The notes: generated by a model not told the origin, from the letters alone. DNA of 64,000 bases from CAZMGY01 sp964565945 [NCBI: uncultured bacterium] (GCA_964565945.1 CAZMGY010000015.1:19789-83788), one strand, 5' to 3'; positions 1-8,438 are shown, counted from the first letter of the stretch. A program made the numbers and translations.

Positions 1-50
1 GTAACAATGAGTTCGATGAGTGTAAAACCCGAGAGTCTCCCTTTAGGCAT
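1..50 (-). CDS. Prepilin-like protein, 5' end only (runs off the window)
   Basis: The first 16 codons of a minus-strand gene start at the ATG at 50-48 and read MPKGRLSGFTLIELIV. This is a textbook type III prepilin signal: a short basic leader, a G before F for prepilin peptidase, and a hydrophobic stretch with the conserved Glu at mature position 5. The start overlaps the stop of the upstream gspG-like gene by a few bases, so the two are probably translationally coupled. The product is likely a minor pseudopilin (GspH or GspI class), but the class cannot be decided from this fragment. Confidence 0.8.
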   Translation of the reverse strand, partial: MPKGRLSGFTLIELIV

Positions 51-492
51 CTTTGAGAGATTTCCAACTGACAATATCCGTGTCAATTTGAGTGCCTCCA
101 GCTAAACCATCGCGACCATAACTGAGGATGTCGTAGGATTTAGGATTTTCTTGTCCTGGTGAACGATAAACATAAGGGGTATTCCAAGGATCTAGAGGAA
201 CCTTTTTCTTGAGGTAGGGGCCGTCCCATGACTTAGGTTTAGGGTCGAGGACAGGTGGGGTGCGCAAAATTTCCAGGCCTTGTTCAGTGGTAGGATAACG
301 ATCGTTGTCAAGATAATAGTTATCTAAAGATGCCGCAAAAATTTCAATTTGAGTTTGAGCGGCTATTTGCTTGGCTTTAGCAATGCGACCCACAATTTGC
401 GGATAAGCGATGGCTCCAATAATAGAGATGATAACAATGACCACCATAAGTTCAACCAGTGTGAAACCTTTAGAACTTATGCCTTGTGCCAT
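43..492 (-). CDS. gspG: Type II secretion major pseudopilin GspG
   Basis: The protein is 149 residues from the ATG at 492, which has an AGGGG ribosome site about 9 bases upstream; a longer frame reaches 564 but its extra residues do not look like a leader. The prepilin signal SKG-FTLVELMVV begins near residue 8. It is followed by the GspG pattern: Y-P-Q-I-V-G-R, then DRYPTTEQGLEIL, then DGPYLKKKVPLDPWNTPYVY, and a C-terminal D-ILSYGRDG-AGG calcium-loop-like segment. GspG is the main subunit of the periplasmic pseudopilus that pushes substrates through a secretin. The next gene downstream is another prepilin, so this is the edge of a third pilin gene group, separate from the two large clusters at 28-38 and 43-49 kb. 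Confidence 0.93.
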   Translation of the reverse strand: MAQGISSKGFTLVELMVVIVIISIIGAIAYPQIVGRIAKAKQIAAQTQIEIFAASLDNYYLDNDRYPTTEQGLEILRTPPVLDPKPKSWDGPYLKKKVPLDPWNTPYVYRSPGQENPKSYDILSYGRDGLAGGTQIDTDIVSWKSLKDA

Positions 493-564
493 TGTTTTAA
501 TCCCCTTACACGCCTTAGCTAGCGAACAATTCATGGACTCTGCTGACCAGGCCACAGGATCCAT

Positions 565-851
565 AACTACAGAGTCTCAAGCCTGATTCATTGTAGCACA
601 AAATAAAAACGGCTTTCTAAGTCTTTTCTAAAATTAGAACTTTCAAATCCCCTTTCACTCCCATAATACTCGCTCAAAATAAGCAACTCCACATTTATAC
701 GACCTACCACGACCCCAAATGCTCCCAAAGTCGCCAAATATTGGAACTGCTCCAACACAACAAAGTAGCAATATCCAATTAGTATAGAATCTCTCAAAAC
801 ATTTGTCAGTCGAACAGCATCTGACTAAAAAGCTTATGCTACAATGAGTCA
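565..851. other. Intergenic region, no convincing gene
   Basis: About 290 bases separate the divergent gspG and SemiSWEET genes. Short minus-strand frames here (588-797, 655-852) have no recognisable domain and no ribosome site, and I reject them. An extended -10-like element (TGC-TACAAT, -10 hexamer at 840-845) lies only 6 bases before the SemiSWEET ATG, with no clear -35 box. Confidence 0.5.
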
Positions 852-1109
852 ATGAATGAGAAACGTATTATTTCTTTAGGCTACGTAGCAGCTTTAATGA
901 CAACACTAATGTTTGGATCTTATGTTGATCAAATACGCCTAAACATCAGTAGCATTAAAGGCTCCTCGCTGTTGCCCCTACTAACGATGGTTAGCACCGC
1001 CTTATGGATCGCCTATGCGTTGTTTAAATCAAAAAAAGATTGGCCCATTGCTATTTGCAACGTTGTGGGATTTGTTTTGGGACTTGCTACTTTTTTAACA
1101 AGCCTATAA
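852..1109 (+). CDS. SemiSWEET-family small sugar transporter
   Basis: The protein has 85 residues with three hydrophobic segments (about 7-27, 40-58 and 64-83). This is the size and layout of bacterial SemiSWEET (MtN3/saliva) half-transporters, which dimerise in the inner membrane to move sugars. The first segment has the family's T-x3-F-x3-V-x-Q-I pattern, with FGSYVDQI in place of the commoner P-Q motif, and the third has the CNVVGF region matching the conserved Asn-containing core. There is no good ribosome site before the ATG at 852. The gene is followed 27 bases later by an amidotransferase on the same strand. Substrate is unknown. Confidence 0.75.
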   Translation: MNEKRIISLGYVAALMTTLMFGSYVDQIRLNISSIKGSSLLPLLTMVSTALWIAYALFKSKKDWPIAICNVVGFVLGLATFLTSL

Positions 1110-1136
1110 ACCTAATCGACAAATACGGAGTTCTTT

Positions 1137-1850
1137 GTGACAAGACACCAGATTCATTACTTACAACATGTTCCTTTTGAAGGCCTTGGTGCCATGCAAA
1201 CATACTTTGACAGACATCAGATGCCCACCACTTCGACAAAGTTATATGATTCCAATGGTTTAAAGAAATTTCCATCTCTCAATGAATTTGATGTATTGGT
1301 TATTATGGGTGGCCCTATGAGTGTTCATGATGAATCTCTTCACTCTTGGTTAAAGCAAGAAAAACAATTTATACAATCATGCTTACATGCAAATAAACCA
1401 ATCTTAGGCATTTGCTTAGGGGCCCAACTATTAGCTCAAGCCTTAGAAGCGCAAGTATCTAAAAATCTCTATCGAGAAATAGGCTGGTGGCCTTCACAAA
1501 CAAGCAGAAATATTAAAAAAACTGCTTTTGCAAAAGTATGGCCTAAAAAATTCCTAGCTTTTCACTGGCATGGAGAAACATTTTCTATACCTAAAGATGC
1601 TGAACATTTAGTGGAATCTCCAGCTTGCCTTCATCAAGGGTTCAGCCGTTTCAACCGTCAAATTGGCTTACAGTTTCACCTAGAGACGACCCTAGAATCG
1701 GCCCAACTGCTTGTGGAACATTGTTCGGATGAACTCGACAATTCCACTTATGTTCAAAGCATCGAAAAGATCTTACAATCATCTCATCATTTTGATGAAC
1801 TCAACCTTTTTTTGTTTAAACTTTTAGACGAATGGCTTAAAAATATTTAA
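1137..1850 (+). CDS. Class I glutamine amidotransferase-like protein (GuaA-GAT-like)
   Basis: The protein has 237 residues. The start is GTG at 1137 with a GGAG site 7-8 bases upstream. It is a stand-alone class I glutamine amidotransferase domain: an oxyanion loop in VIMGGPMSVHD near residue 60, the nucleophile elbow GICLGAQLLAQ with the catalytic Cys near residue 99, and a His-x-Glu pair in LQFHLE near residue 182. FHWHGETF near residue 142 matches the conserved FHWH block of the GMP-synthase-like amidotransferase family. Such proteins hydrolyse glutamine for a partner synthetase or act as gamma-glutamyl hydrolases. No synthetase domain is attached and none is adjacent, so the substrate is open. 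Confidence 0.85.
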   Translation: MTRHQIHYLQHVPFEGLGAMQTYFDRHQMPTTSTKLYDSNGLKKFPSLNEFDVLVIMGGPMSVHDESLHSWLKQEKQFIQSCLHANKPILGICLGAQLLAQALEAQVSKNLYREIGWWPSQTSRNIKKTAFAKVWPKKFLAFHWHGETFSIPKDAEHLVESPACLHQGFSRFNRQIGLQFHLETTLESAQLLVEHCSDELDNSTYVQSIEKILQSSHHFDELNLFLFKLLDEWLKNI

Positions 1851-1885
1851 CTAATCCCGCATAAACACATAGGAGAAACAATACA

Positions 1886-2464
1886 ATGCAACACTGTATA
1901 ATCAATGGTCTTCATTACGGTCCCCTGGCCAAGCTTGTCGGCTCTTGGTATGGCAATAAAGGCCTTGATGTCTCCCCAGAACCCCAAGAGCACAAAAAAA
2001 CTGACTTTCATGAAAACCTTACATTTGAAGCCATCGGCTGCGTCACCAACGCCAAACAACAAACGCTGGCAGCACTCCGATACCACCAGGTTGTTATAAA
2101 AAATGTGGACAACTGTGTGTTTCATAACGAAACAGGTTACTGGATGTGGGATTCGGATAGCCACACCATCATGCAATCCTTAACCATTCCACGTGGAGTC
2201 TGTGTTTTAGCTGGAGGGCATGTCGCTGAATCTTACCTCAAGCATAACACCGTTTCCTTAGAAGTGATCGCCAAAGATGGATCCACCGACTGGGGTATTT
2301 TGCAATCTCCCTTTATGCAAAACAATGCCAAAACCATTCAATTCACACATAGCATAAACGTGTCCGACACAGAACTTACCTATTCGGAAACTATGTTGAT
2401 TGATATTTATGGGAAATCATTTGAACATAAAGACGGAAATACATTACATAAAACCAATATGTAA
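1886..2464 (+). CDS. Nitrobindin-like (heme-binding/FABP-like) beta-barrel protein
   Basis: The protein has 192 residues with an AGGAGA ribosome site before the ATG. The pattern L-V-G-S-W-Y-G-x-K-G near residue 12, then HENLTFEAIG, ALRYHQVV and the block FHNETGYWMWD near residue 78, is that of the nitrobindin/THAP4-like barrel family. In that family a small ligand, often heme or a hydrophobic molecule, sits in a 10-stranded barrel. The second half contains TIPRGVCVLAGG, the typical strand after the E-T-G-Y-W motif. Function in this organism is inferred only from the fold. The following 100 bases carry the promoter of the next gene. Confidence 0.7.
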   Translation: MQHCIINGLHYGPLAKLVGSWYGNKGLDVSPEPQEHKKTDFHENLTFEAIGCVTNAKQQTLAALRYHQVVIKNVDNCVFHNETGYWMWDSDSHTIMQSLTIPRGVCVLAGGHVAESYLKHNTVSLEVIAKDGSTDWGILQSPFMQNNAKTIQFTHSINVSDTELTYSETMLIDIYGKSFEHKDGNTLHKTNM

Positions 2465-2482
2465 GTTAGAATATATTTACTG

Positions 2483-2511
2483 TTGACAAAAAAGCAGTGC
2501 TTGATTACACT
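2483..2511 (+). promoter_or_regulatory. Sigma70-type promoter of the SIR2-TPR gene
   Basis: A perfect -35 box TTGACA (2483-2488), a 17-base spacer and a -10 box TACACT (2506-2511) lie about 60 bases before the ATG at 2571. The SIR2-TPR gene therefore probably has its own transcript rather than depending on the upstream genes. Confidence 0.65.
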
Positions 2512-2570
2512 TAGCAAAGTGTCCATTTTTTTAAGAAAATTACAACAAAAACTTTAATGGCGACAACAAC

Positions 2571-4406
2571 ATGAATGAAGTGCAAAAACTTAAAGAGGAA
2601 GAATTAATATCACGTATATCTAATGTCGACAATAATGTGCGTTTTAGTTTTTTTTTTGGTGCAGGTGCTTCGCTTCGTTCGGCTATTCCATTAGCGCAAA
2701 GCCTCTGCGAAACTTGGATAAAGGAAATAGAGAAAGGCCCCTCCCCGAAGGCCGTCAAAGAAGAGTGGAAAAAGAACCCCTCTTCACTTTCTGTGTTTTA
2801 TAGTGACATTTTTGAAACACGTTTTCGTGCAAACTTAGATTTAGGTGACAAATTTTTGCAGGAGCATATGGATAAGGCTAGCTCCAGTATTGGTTATTTG
2901 TTTTTAGCAGAGATTTTAGCCCAAACTAAAAATAAAGTTGTAATAACCACCAATTTTGACACCCTGAGTGAAGATGCTTTATTTTATTTAAAAAATAAAA
3001 AACCCTTAGTGATTGGCCATCCGTCACTAGCTGAACATTTAAAAACCACCGACTTAGATCGCCCAGTGATTATTAAACTACATCATGACTTTTTATTAAA
3101 ACCTAAAAGTTTTGAGGAAGAGACAAAGAAATTAGCCCCAGAGTTTAAAGCAAAACTTGACCTTATTTTAGAAGCGACGCACTTAATCGTATTGGGATAT
3201 AGTGGCAATGATAACAGCGTTATGGATTACCTTAAAAACAACAAAAAAAGAAAACCTATTTATTGGTGTCGCCTTGCTAAAGATGCGTTATCAAAAAAAG
3301 TAGAGGAAACATTAATAGAAAAAGACTTTATTGTAGAAATTAAAGATTTTGACCGTTTTATGTTGCTATTACGTGGAAAGTTTCCTGGGATTAAATCTTT
3401 AATTGATACAGATAATCCTTCTGAAAGCCTTTTAATAACAGATGTAAACAATAAGGTTGAAAAATGTCTAAACCAATTAGAGAGATTATTCCAATCTAGT
3501 AATGAAAAAGAAGAACCTTCTTGGTCACAAGAAGAGAAGGACTCCATTAAAAAGCAAATACCCCCTTGGGGGATTTACGAATCACGGGTGAATGAAACAG
3601 AAAACAATGACAACAAAAATGCAATCTATTTGGAGGGCTTGAACATATACCGTAAGAACCCCAAATTTCTTAACAATTATGCAAGATTTTTAGAAAATAT
3701 TCGCAACAATTATGACGAGGCAGAGAAATATTACAAAGAAGCCTTAGCCTTAGACTTAGACTTAGATCCGAATCATGCACTCATAACTTTCAATTATGCA
3801 GGATTTTTAGAAAATATTCGCAAAGATTATGACGAGGCAGAGAAATATTACAAAAAAGCCTTAGAAGTAATGCCCCATCACGCAACAATTAATCACAATT
3901 ATGCAGAATTTTTAAAAAATATTCGCAACGATTATGACGAAGCAGAGAGATATTTCAAAAAAGCCTTAGAATTAGAGCCAAATAATGCACTCATGAATTC
4001 CAATTATGCAGGATTTTTAGGAGGTATTCGCACCAATTGTGACGAAGCAGAGAAATATTTCAAAAAAGCCTTAAAATTAGGGCCAAATAAGGCACTCATA
4101 AATTCCCATTATGCAGGATTTTTAGTACGTATTCGCAAAGATTATGACGAGGCAGAGAAATGTTTCCAAAAAGCCTTAAAATTAGAGCCAAATAATGCAC
4201 TCATAACTTTCAATTATGCAGAATTTTTAAAAAATATTTGCAACGATTATGCCAAGGCAGAGAAATATTTCCAAAAAGCCTTAAAATTAGAGCCAAATAA
4301 TACACTCATGAATTCCAATTATGCAAGATTTTTAGAAAATATTAGCAAAGATTATGCCAAGGCAGAGAAATATTTCAAAAAATCCTTAGAATTAGAGTCA
4401 AATTAA
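2571..4406 (+). CDS. SIR2-like domain protein with C-terminal TPR array (candidate defence NADase)
   Basis: The protein has 611 residues. The N-terminal ~300 residues are a SIR2-like domain: FFFGAGAS near residue 27 (NAD-binding GAG), TTNFDTL near residue 125, KLHHDF near residue 168 (canonical catalytic His region, with H-H where H-G is usual), and LIVLGYSGNDNS near residue 210. After a linker rich in Lys/Glu there are seven tandem TPR-like units of 35 residues (first unit 39) with consensus N-Y-A-x-F-L-x-N-I-R-x-D-Y-D-E-A-E-K-Y-F-K-K-A-L. SIR2 domains fused to repeat sensors act in several anti-phage systems by depleting NAD+, so defence is the favoured guess and is inference. The gene is visibly more AT-rich than its neighbours, has its own promoter, lacks a clear Shine-Dalgarno, and ends 10 bases before purK, all consistent with insertion. 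Confidence 0.85.
   Translation: MNEVQKLKEEELISRISNVDNNVRFSFFFGAGASLRSAIPLAQSLCETWIKEIEKGPSPKAVKEEWKKNPSSLSVFYSDIFETRFRANLDLGDKFLQEHMDKASSSIGYLFLAEILAQTKNKVVITTNFDTLSEDALFYLKNKKPLVIGHPSLAEHLKTTDLDRPVIIKLHHDFLLKPKSFEEETKKLAPEFKAKLDLILEATHLIVLGYSGNDNSVMDYLKNNKKRKPIYWCRLAKDALSKKVEETLIEKDFIVEIKDFDRFMLLLRGKFPGIKSLIDTDNPSESLLITDVNNKVEKCLNQLERLFQSSNEKEEPSWSQEEKDSIKKQIPPWGIYESRVNETENNDNKNAIYLEGLNIYRKNPKFLNNYARFLENIRNNYDEAEKYYKEALALDLDLDPNHALITFNYAGFLENIRKDYDEAEKYYKKALEVMPHHATINHNYAEFLKNIRNDYDEAERYFKKALELEPNNALMNSNYAGFLGGIRTNCDEAEKYFKKALKLGPNKALINSHYAGFLVRIRKDYDEAEKCFQKALKLEPNNALITFNYAEFLKNICNDYAKAEKYFQKALKLEPNNTLMNSNYARFLENISKDYAKAEKYFKKSLELESN
3675..4403 (+). repeat. Tandem coding repeats (seven TPR units, mostly 105 bp)
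   Basis: Units begin at about 3675 (117 bp), 3792, 3897, 4002, 4107, 4212 and 4317 (the last truncated at the stop). They are highly similar at the DNA level (the same AATTATGCA...TTTTTAG...GATTATGACGA words recur). This points to recent expansion by duplication rather than old divergent TPRs. They are in frame throughout, so the repeat number can change without breaking the gene. Confidence 0.9.
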
Positions 4407-4416
4407 AATTATTAGA

Positions 4417-5559
4417 ATGAAACAAATAAAATTAAATAAACTTAAAATAGGAATAATCGGAGGAGGCCAACTGGGTCGTATGCTCGCGCTTAAAGCCAAA
4501 GAGTGGAATGTGAGCGCCTCTATTATGGCTCCCTCAAACTCGGCTTCTGCGCGCGCCGTCTGTGACCATTTTGAGCAAGGTTCCATTTATTCCCAAGAAG
4601 CTATTCTAAGCTTTGCCCAAGACCTCAACCACATCACCATCGAGTCCGACCATGTGAATGTGCAAGCCCTTGAATTGTTAGAACAACAAGGAAAGATTGT
4701 CATTCCATCGAGCCAAACGCTCAGAGTGATTCAAGACAAGGGCCAGCAAAGACAATTTTATGCTGATCACAAGTTGCCATCCCCACGTTTTGAATGTTTC
4801 GCTTCGCCTCAAGAACTCGCACAATCTCAATGGAACGCACCCTTTATTGTCAAAACGCGCACCGCGGGTTACGATGGCAAGGGTGTTTTTATCATCCATG
4901 ATCAAAACACTATCGCTCAATTGCCCAACATCCCCATTGTGGCCGAAGAATCTATTGATATCGTAAAAGAGTTCTCCATTATTGTTGTGCGCAATCAAGC
5001 AGGCGACATCGCCACGTATCCCGTTAGCGAATTAGCTGTTCATCCCGACACATTTATGCTTGACTACATGGTATCTCCAGCTAATATCGAAGACTCCATT
5101 GCAAACAAAGCCCAAACGATAGCTCGAGATTTAGCCACCAGTTTAAAGGTTGTAGGTTTGCTTGCAATCGAACTGTTTTTAGATCGTAACGATCAGCTAT
5201 GGATCAATGAATCTTCAGCACGCCCCCATAATAGCGGGCATTACACCATTGAAGGAGCAGTTACTTCGCAATATGAACAACATTTGCGCGCCATTTTTGA
5301 TTTGCCTTTAGGCGACTGTCGTTCCACAGGTATTTCTGGAATGATTAACCTTTTAGGAGCCCCTGATGCCCAAGGGCAACCTCTGTATTGCGGTCTTGAA
5401 GATTGCCTAGAATATCCCGATGTTCATGTTCATATCTATGGCAAGGCAGAGGTTTCACCGCATCGCAAGATGGGGCATATCACGGTGTTAAGAGATTCTT
5501 ACATGCAATTACAAGAAACTATTCAAACCCTTAAAAAGAAAGTGAGCGTGCAATCATGA
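4417..5559 (+). CDS. purK: 5-(carboxyamino)imidazole ribonucleotide synthase PurK
   Basis: The protein has 380 residues. PurK joins bicarbonate to AIR using ATP to give N5-CAIR in de novo purine synthesis. The N-terminal Rossmann motif KIGIIGGGQLGRML starts at residue 10, and the ATP-grasp core is visible (FIVKTRTAGYDGKGVF near 144, VAEESIDIVKEFS near 175, INESSARPHNSGHYTIEGA near 266, which carries metal- and ligand-binding residues). The stop overlaps the purE start by 4 bases (ATGA). There is no ribosome site before the ATG at 4417. The first 30 bases are as AT-rich as the preceding SIR2 gene, then composition changes abruptly, which suggests a recombination junction at the purK 5' end. 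Confidence 0.95.
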   Translation: MKQIKLNKLKIGIIGGGQLGRMLALKAKEWNVSASIMAPSNSASARAVCDHFEQGSIYSQEAILSFAQDLNHITIESDHVNVQALELLEQQGKIVIPSSQTLRVIQDKGQQRQFYADHKLPSPRFECFASPQELAQSQWNAPFIVKTRTAGYDGKGVFIIHDQNTIAQLPNIPIVAEESIDIVKEFSIIVVRNQAGDIATYPVSELAVHPDTFMLDYMVSPANIEDSIANKAQTIARDLATSLKVVGLLAIELFLDRNDQLWINESSARPHNSGHYTIEGAVTSQYEQHLRAIFDLPLGDCRSTGISGMINLLGAPDAQGQPLYCGLEDCLEYPDVHVHIYGKAEVSPHRKMGHITVLRDSYMQLQETIQTLKKKVSVQS

Positions 5560-6101
5560 GTCTATCTACACAAGAACCCCTTGTTAGCATTGTCATGGGG
5601 TCAGACTCAGACCTGCCTATCATGCAAGAAGCCGCTGTGTTTTTGGAAGAGCTCTCAATTCCTCATGAGGTCTCGATTGTCTCGGCCCATCGCACTCCCG
5701 AGCGATTGTTTAGCTATAGTCAAGATCTTAGCAATCGTTCCATCAAGGTCATCCTCGCCGGCGCAGGTGGTGCGGCTCATTTGCCTGGCATGATAGCTTC
5801 CCTCACGCCCCTACCTGTGATTGGCGTGCCAATCCATAGCCGAATTTCTCTTGATGGATGGGACTCTGTTTTATCTATTTTACAAATGCCTCCAGGAATC
5901 CCCGTGGCCACGGTAGCCCTTAACGGAGCTAAAAATGCGGGTATATTGGCCGCTCAAATCTTAGGGACTTCTGATCCTTCCATTTTGGATCAGGTCACAA
6001 CTTATAAACAAAACTTAAACCAAGTAATCATGGATAAAATCCAGCATTTAGAACAAGACGGCTTTCGTAATTACCTCAAAAAGAAGGAAGATAAACTATG
6101 A
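5556..6101 (+). CDS. purE: N5-CAIR mutase PurE (class I)
   Basis: The protein has 181 residues. PurE moves the carboxyl group of N5-CAIR to C4 to form CAIR, the step after PurK. Class I signatures are present: VMGSDSDLPIM at residue 13, the catalytic-His segment SAHRTPERL near residue 43, GAGGAAHLPGM near residue 68 and GVPIHS near residue 89. The C-terminal tail is slightly longer than in E. coli PurE. The gene overlaps purK and the downstream transporter by 4 bases each, so the three are probably translated as a coupled set. Confidence 0.96.
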   Translation: MSLSTQEPLVSIVMGSDSDLPIMQEAAVFLEELSIPHEVSIVSAHRTPERLFSYSQDLSNRSIKVILAGAGGAAHLPGMIASLTPLPVIGVPIHSRISLDGWDSVLSILQMPPGIPVATVALNGAKNAGILAAQILGTSDPSILDQVTTYKQNLNQVIMDKIQHLEQDGFRNYLKKKEDKL

Positions 6102-7069
6102 TTGATGCCCTCATTAATCCTATCGTTTTCTTTTTTATTTTAGGTTTGGTCGCAGGCCTGCTTCGCTCGGACTTAAAAATTCCCGATGGTCTTTATGAAA
6201 CTCTCAGTATTTATTTACTCTTAGCTATTGGACTTAAAGGGGGCGTAGAGCTGTCCAAAGTTAACCTATTCGACATTATTCAACCTATGGTTTGCACACT
6301 GGCCGTGGGCATCCTTATTCCCTTAATTGCTTACACCCTTGCGAAAACTCTGTTTAATTATTCGCGCATCAATGCCGCGGCCTTAGCCACCCATTATGGT
6401 TCTGTGAGCGCAGTCACCTTTGCCGTTTGTCTCACCTACTTAACTCATTTAGCCATTCCTTACGATCCTTATGTGACCGTTATGCTTGTCATTCTCGAAG
6501 TACCCGCCCTGATTATTGGCATTATGCTCGCCAAAACGGGCACTCCTGGATTCAAGCAAAATATCCTTAAGGTGTTGCACGAAGTCTTGTTTGGCCAAAG
6601 TATCTTTCTGCTAGTGGGTGGCTTGTTAATCGGCTTATTCGTCGGAGCTAAAAAAATGGAAATGCTCGACACCGTATTTGTGGCTCCTTTCAAAGGGGTG
6701 CTCGCCTTTTTTCTTCTCGAAATGGGCCTGATGGTTTCTAAGCGAATTAGCAGCCTGAAAACAATCGGCCCCTCATTGGTCATTTACGGCATTTGCATGC
6801 CGATCCTTTCGGGCACACTAGCTAGCATTCTTGGAGCAATACTCGGTCTTCATTTGGGCACCTTAGTTGTCCTTGCTACTCTTTCGGCCAGTGCTTCGTA
6901 TATTGCCGCTCCTGCCGCTGTCCGAGTGGCCATTCCCAAAGCCAATCCTGCTATTTACCTGACCTCTTCTCTAGCAATTACATTTCCCTTTAATGTGGTT
7001 CTAGGCATACCGATCTATCATCAAGTGGCCACATTTTGCCTGACATTATTTCAAGGAAGCGCTGGTTAG
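6098..7069 (+). CDS. sbtA: SbtA-type sodium-dependent bicarbonate transporter
   Basis: The protein has 323 residues and about ten hydrophobic segments. The opening NPIVFFFILGLVAGLLRSDLKIP and the block LLLAIGLKGGVELSK match the SbtA/DUF897 permease family, and SASASYIAAPAAVRVAIP near residue 265 is the other family hallmark. Cyanobacterial SbtA takes up bicarbonate with sodium. Here it overlaps purE by 4 bases. PurK, two genes upstream, consumes bicarbonate, so a supply role is an attractive inference. No SbtB-type PII regulator is seen beside it. Confidence 0.9.
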   Translation: MIDALINPIVFFFILGLVAGLLRSDLKIPDGLYETLSIYLLLAIGLKGGVELSKVNLFDIIQPMVCTLAVGILIPLIAYTLAKTLFNYSRINAAALATHYGSVSAVTFAVCLTYLTHLAIPYDPYVTVMLVILEVPALIIGIMLAKTGTPGFKQNILKVLHEVLFGQSIFLLVGGLLIGLFVGAKKMEMLDTVFVAPFKGVLAFFLLEMGLMVSKRISSLKTIGPSLVIYGICMPILSGTLASILGAILGLHLGTLVVLATLSASASYIAAPAAVRVAIPKANPAIYLTSSLAITFPFNVVLGIPIYHQVATFCLTLFQGSAG

Positions 7070-7389
7070 TAAAGTCAAACAAGTTTTCAATATGCCTCAG
7101 CTCACTTGCCTGGGACGGCTCTGAAAGCCCTCCACATCCAAATCTTCCAAAATAATCCACAATTCCTAAATCGTGCTCACCATTTGCAAAGGCTTCATCG
7201 AAATCAGCCATCCATTTTATAAAAAATGTTTAAGCACTTGTGCGAATCATTTAATGTCTAAGCTCATTCAAGGAATAGGGGGGCTTTTCCCCTTCATAAT
7301 CCGTCCAAGTCACTGTAACATCCATGATCATCCATCGAATAAAACCAAGGTGCCAAAAGTCCATCTTGGCATTTTATTAATATTTAAAT
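7070..7389 (-). other. Gene-poor stretch with minus-strand coding debris
   Basis: The minus strand reads as protein-like fragments broken by stops: a piece with MDVTVTWTDYEGEKPPYSL around 7270-7325 and, in an open frame from 7211 running antisense into the sbtA 3' end, ADFDEAFANGEHDLGIVDYFG. I do not recognise the family. A weak hairpin (TGCCAA 7351-7356 with TTGGCA 7366-7371, followed by ATTTTATT) could end plus-strand transcription. Confidence 0.35.
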
Positions 7390-8438
7390 AAAAAAGCCCT
7401 GCTGAGCATTGTTAAAGCCGAGAGATGCTGATTTTTGAAAATACTCTTCAGCTCGTAAATCGGATTAGGGTACACCTTGACCATCGCGATAAGCCACACC
7501 CAAATTGTATTGAGCCACAGCTTGTACCCCTTTATTTTGAGATTAAAACGCAACCTGCTAAAGCTTAATCGCATTACCTATGTTTTTATTGCCACCAAGC
7601 CCCAAATAGTACAAACCCCCCAACTTTATTCATCGCTTGAACATTGTTGAACTGCATCCGCAAAACCTGCTCCAACAAAGCACGCGCCTGTTCATAAGAC
7701 TTGCCCTGAATTAACAAAACCGCTAGGTTGTAATATCTACGAGGATCACCCAATTGACCAACTTTCATAAAGTAATCAATCACTTTTTGCTTGTTTTCCA
7801 TTTACACGGCATGCCTGCCCAATTTTAAATAGGCTTCTGTTCTGTATTGTTGGATTCTTCCAACAAACGACTCCCTTCGGGAAGATTTTCATGACCACCA
7901 ATGCCATTCAGTAAAAAGTCACCATAAGTCGCCTTGAGCTTGAGTACTAGGCAAATCATTATAAGAGGCACGACGGGAAGTACTGACGAATGAGTCTCCC
8001 CTCAGGCAAAGGTTCATAACATTGACGATACAGCAAATTCAAAACACCCTCCGAAACAGGATCTAACAACTCGGCTTCCTTCAAAAGAATGTCCATGGCA
8101 TCTTTCGACTTTTGTTGATAAAAATAGGCGCCCAAACTAAATTGAACTTTTTTAAGGTCTTCATCAAAAATCCAAGGGTAATCATTACGCAACTGGGCAC
8201 GTGTTTCTTTCGCTTTTTTAGCACATTCGGGATAATTAACAAAAATAGGCGTTAACCACTTAATGACATCTTTAGCTTTATTTTTTTCCATGTAATATCA
8301 CGCCAAATCAAGCATCGCCTGAGGTGTCCCATAAGGAAAATAGCTGAACAAAATAAAGCAAACGCTTGATCCACTATAAGCAATGTTCCACTCAAAGCAA
8401 TAACACCTATCAACCCATTTCGACTTTTGCACTTTCAT
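7390..8438 (-). pseudogene. Decayed Sel1/TPR-repeat protein gene
   Basis: An ATG at 8438 with an AGGGG ribosome site opens a minus-strand reading frame whose first ~46 codons run to an in-frame TGA at about 8297. The same frame then continues as repeat-like protein (EKNKAKDVIKWLTPIF) to 7959. Beyond that the coding pattern hops frame: NLPEGSRLLEE, then EAYLKLGRHAV and a stop, then KSYEQARALLEQVLRM to about 7630, a shift at a G run, then QYNLGVAYRDGQGVP and RAEEYFQKSASLGFNNAQ near 7400-7500. The last two pieces are clear Sel1-like repeats. With at least four stops and two or more frameshifts the gene is dead. The N-terminus has a hydrophobic stretch, so the ancestor may have been exported. Confidence 0.75.

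Noticed and set aside
588-852. Minus-strand ORFs of 65-69 codons upstream of the SemiSWEET gene
   Set aside because: Unusual residue composition, no ribosome site, no domain; probably chance frames in non-coding DNA.
3675-4403. Regular ~105-bp direct repeats that could suggest a CRISPR or satellite array
   Set aside because: They are in-frame coding repeats of TPR-like units without spacers; both unit length and protein pattern exclude CRISPR.
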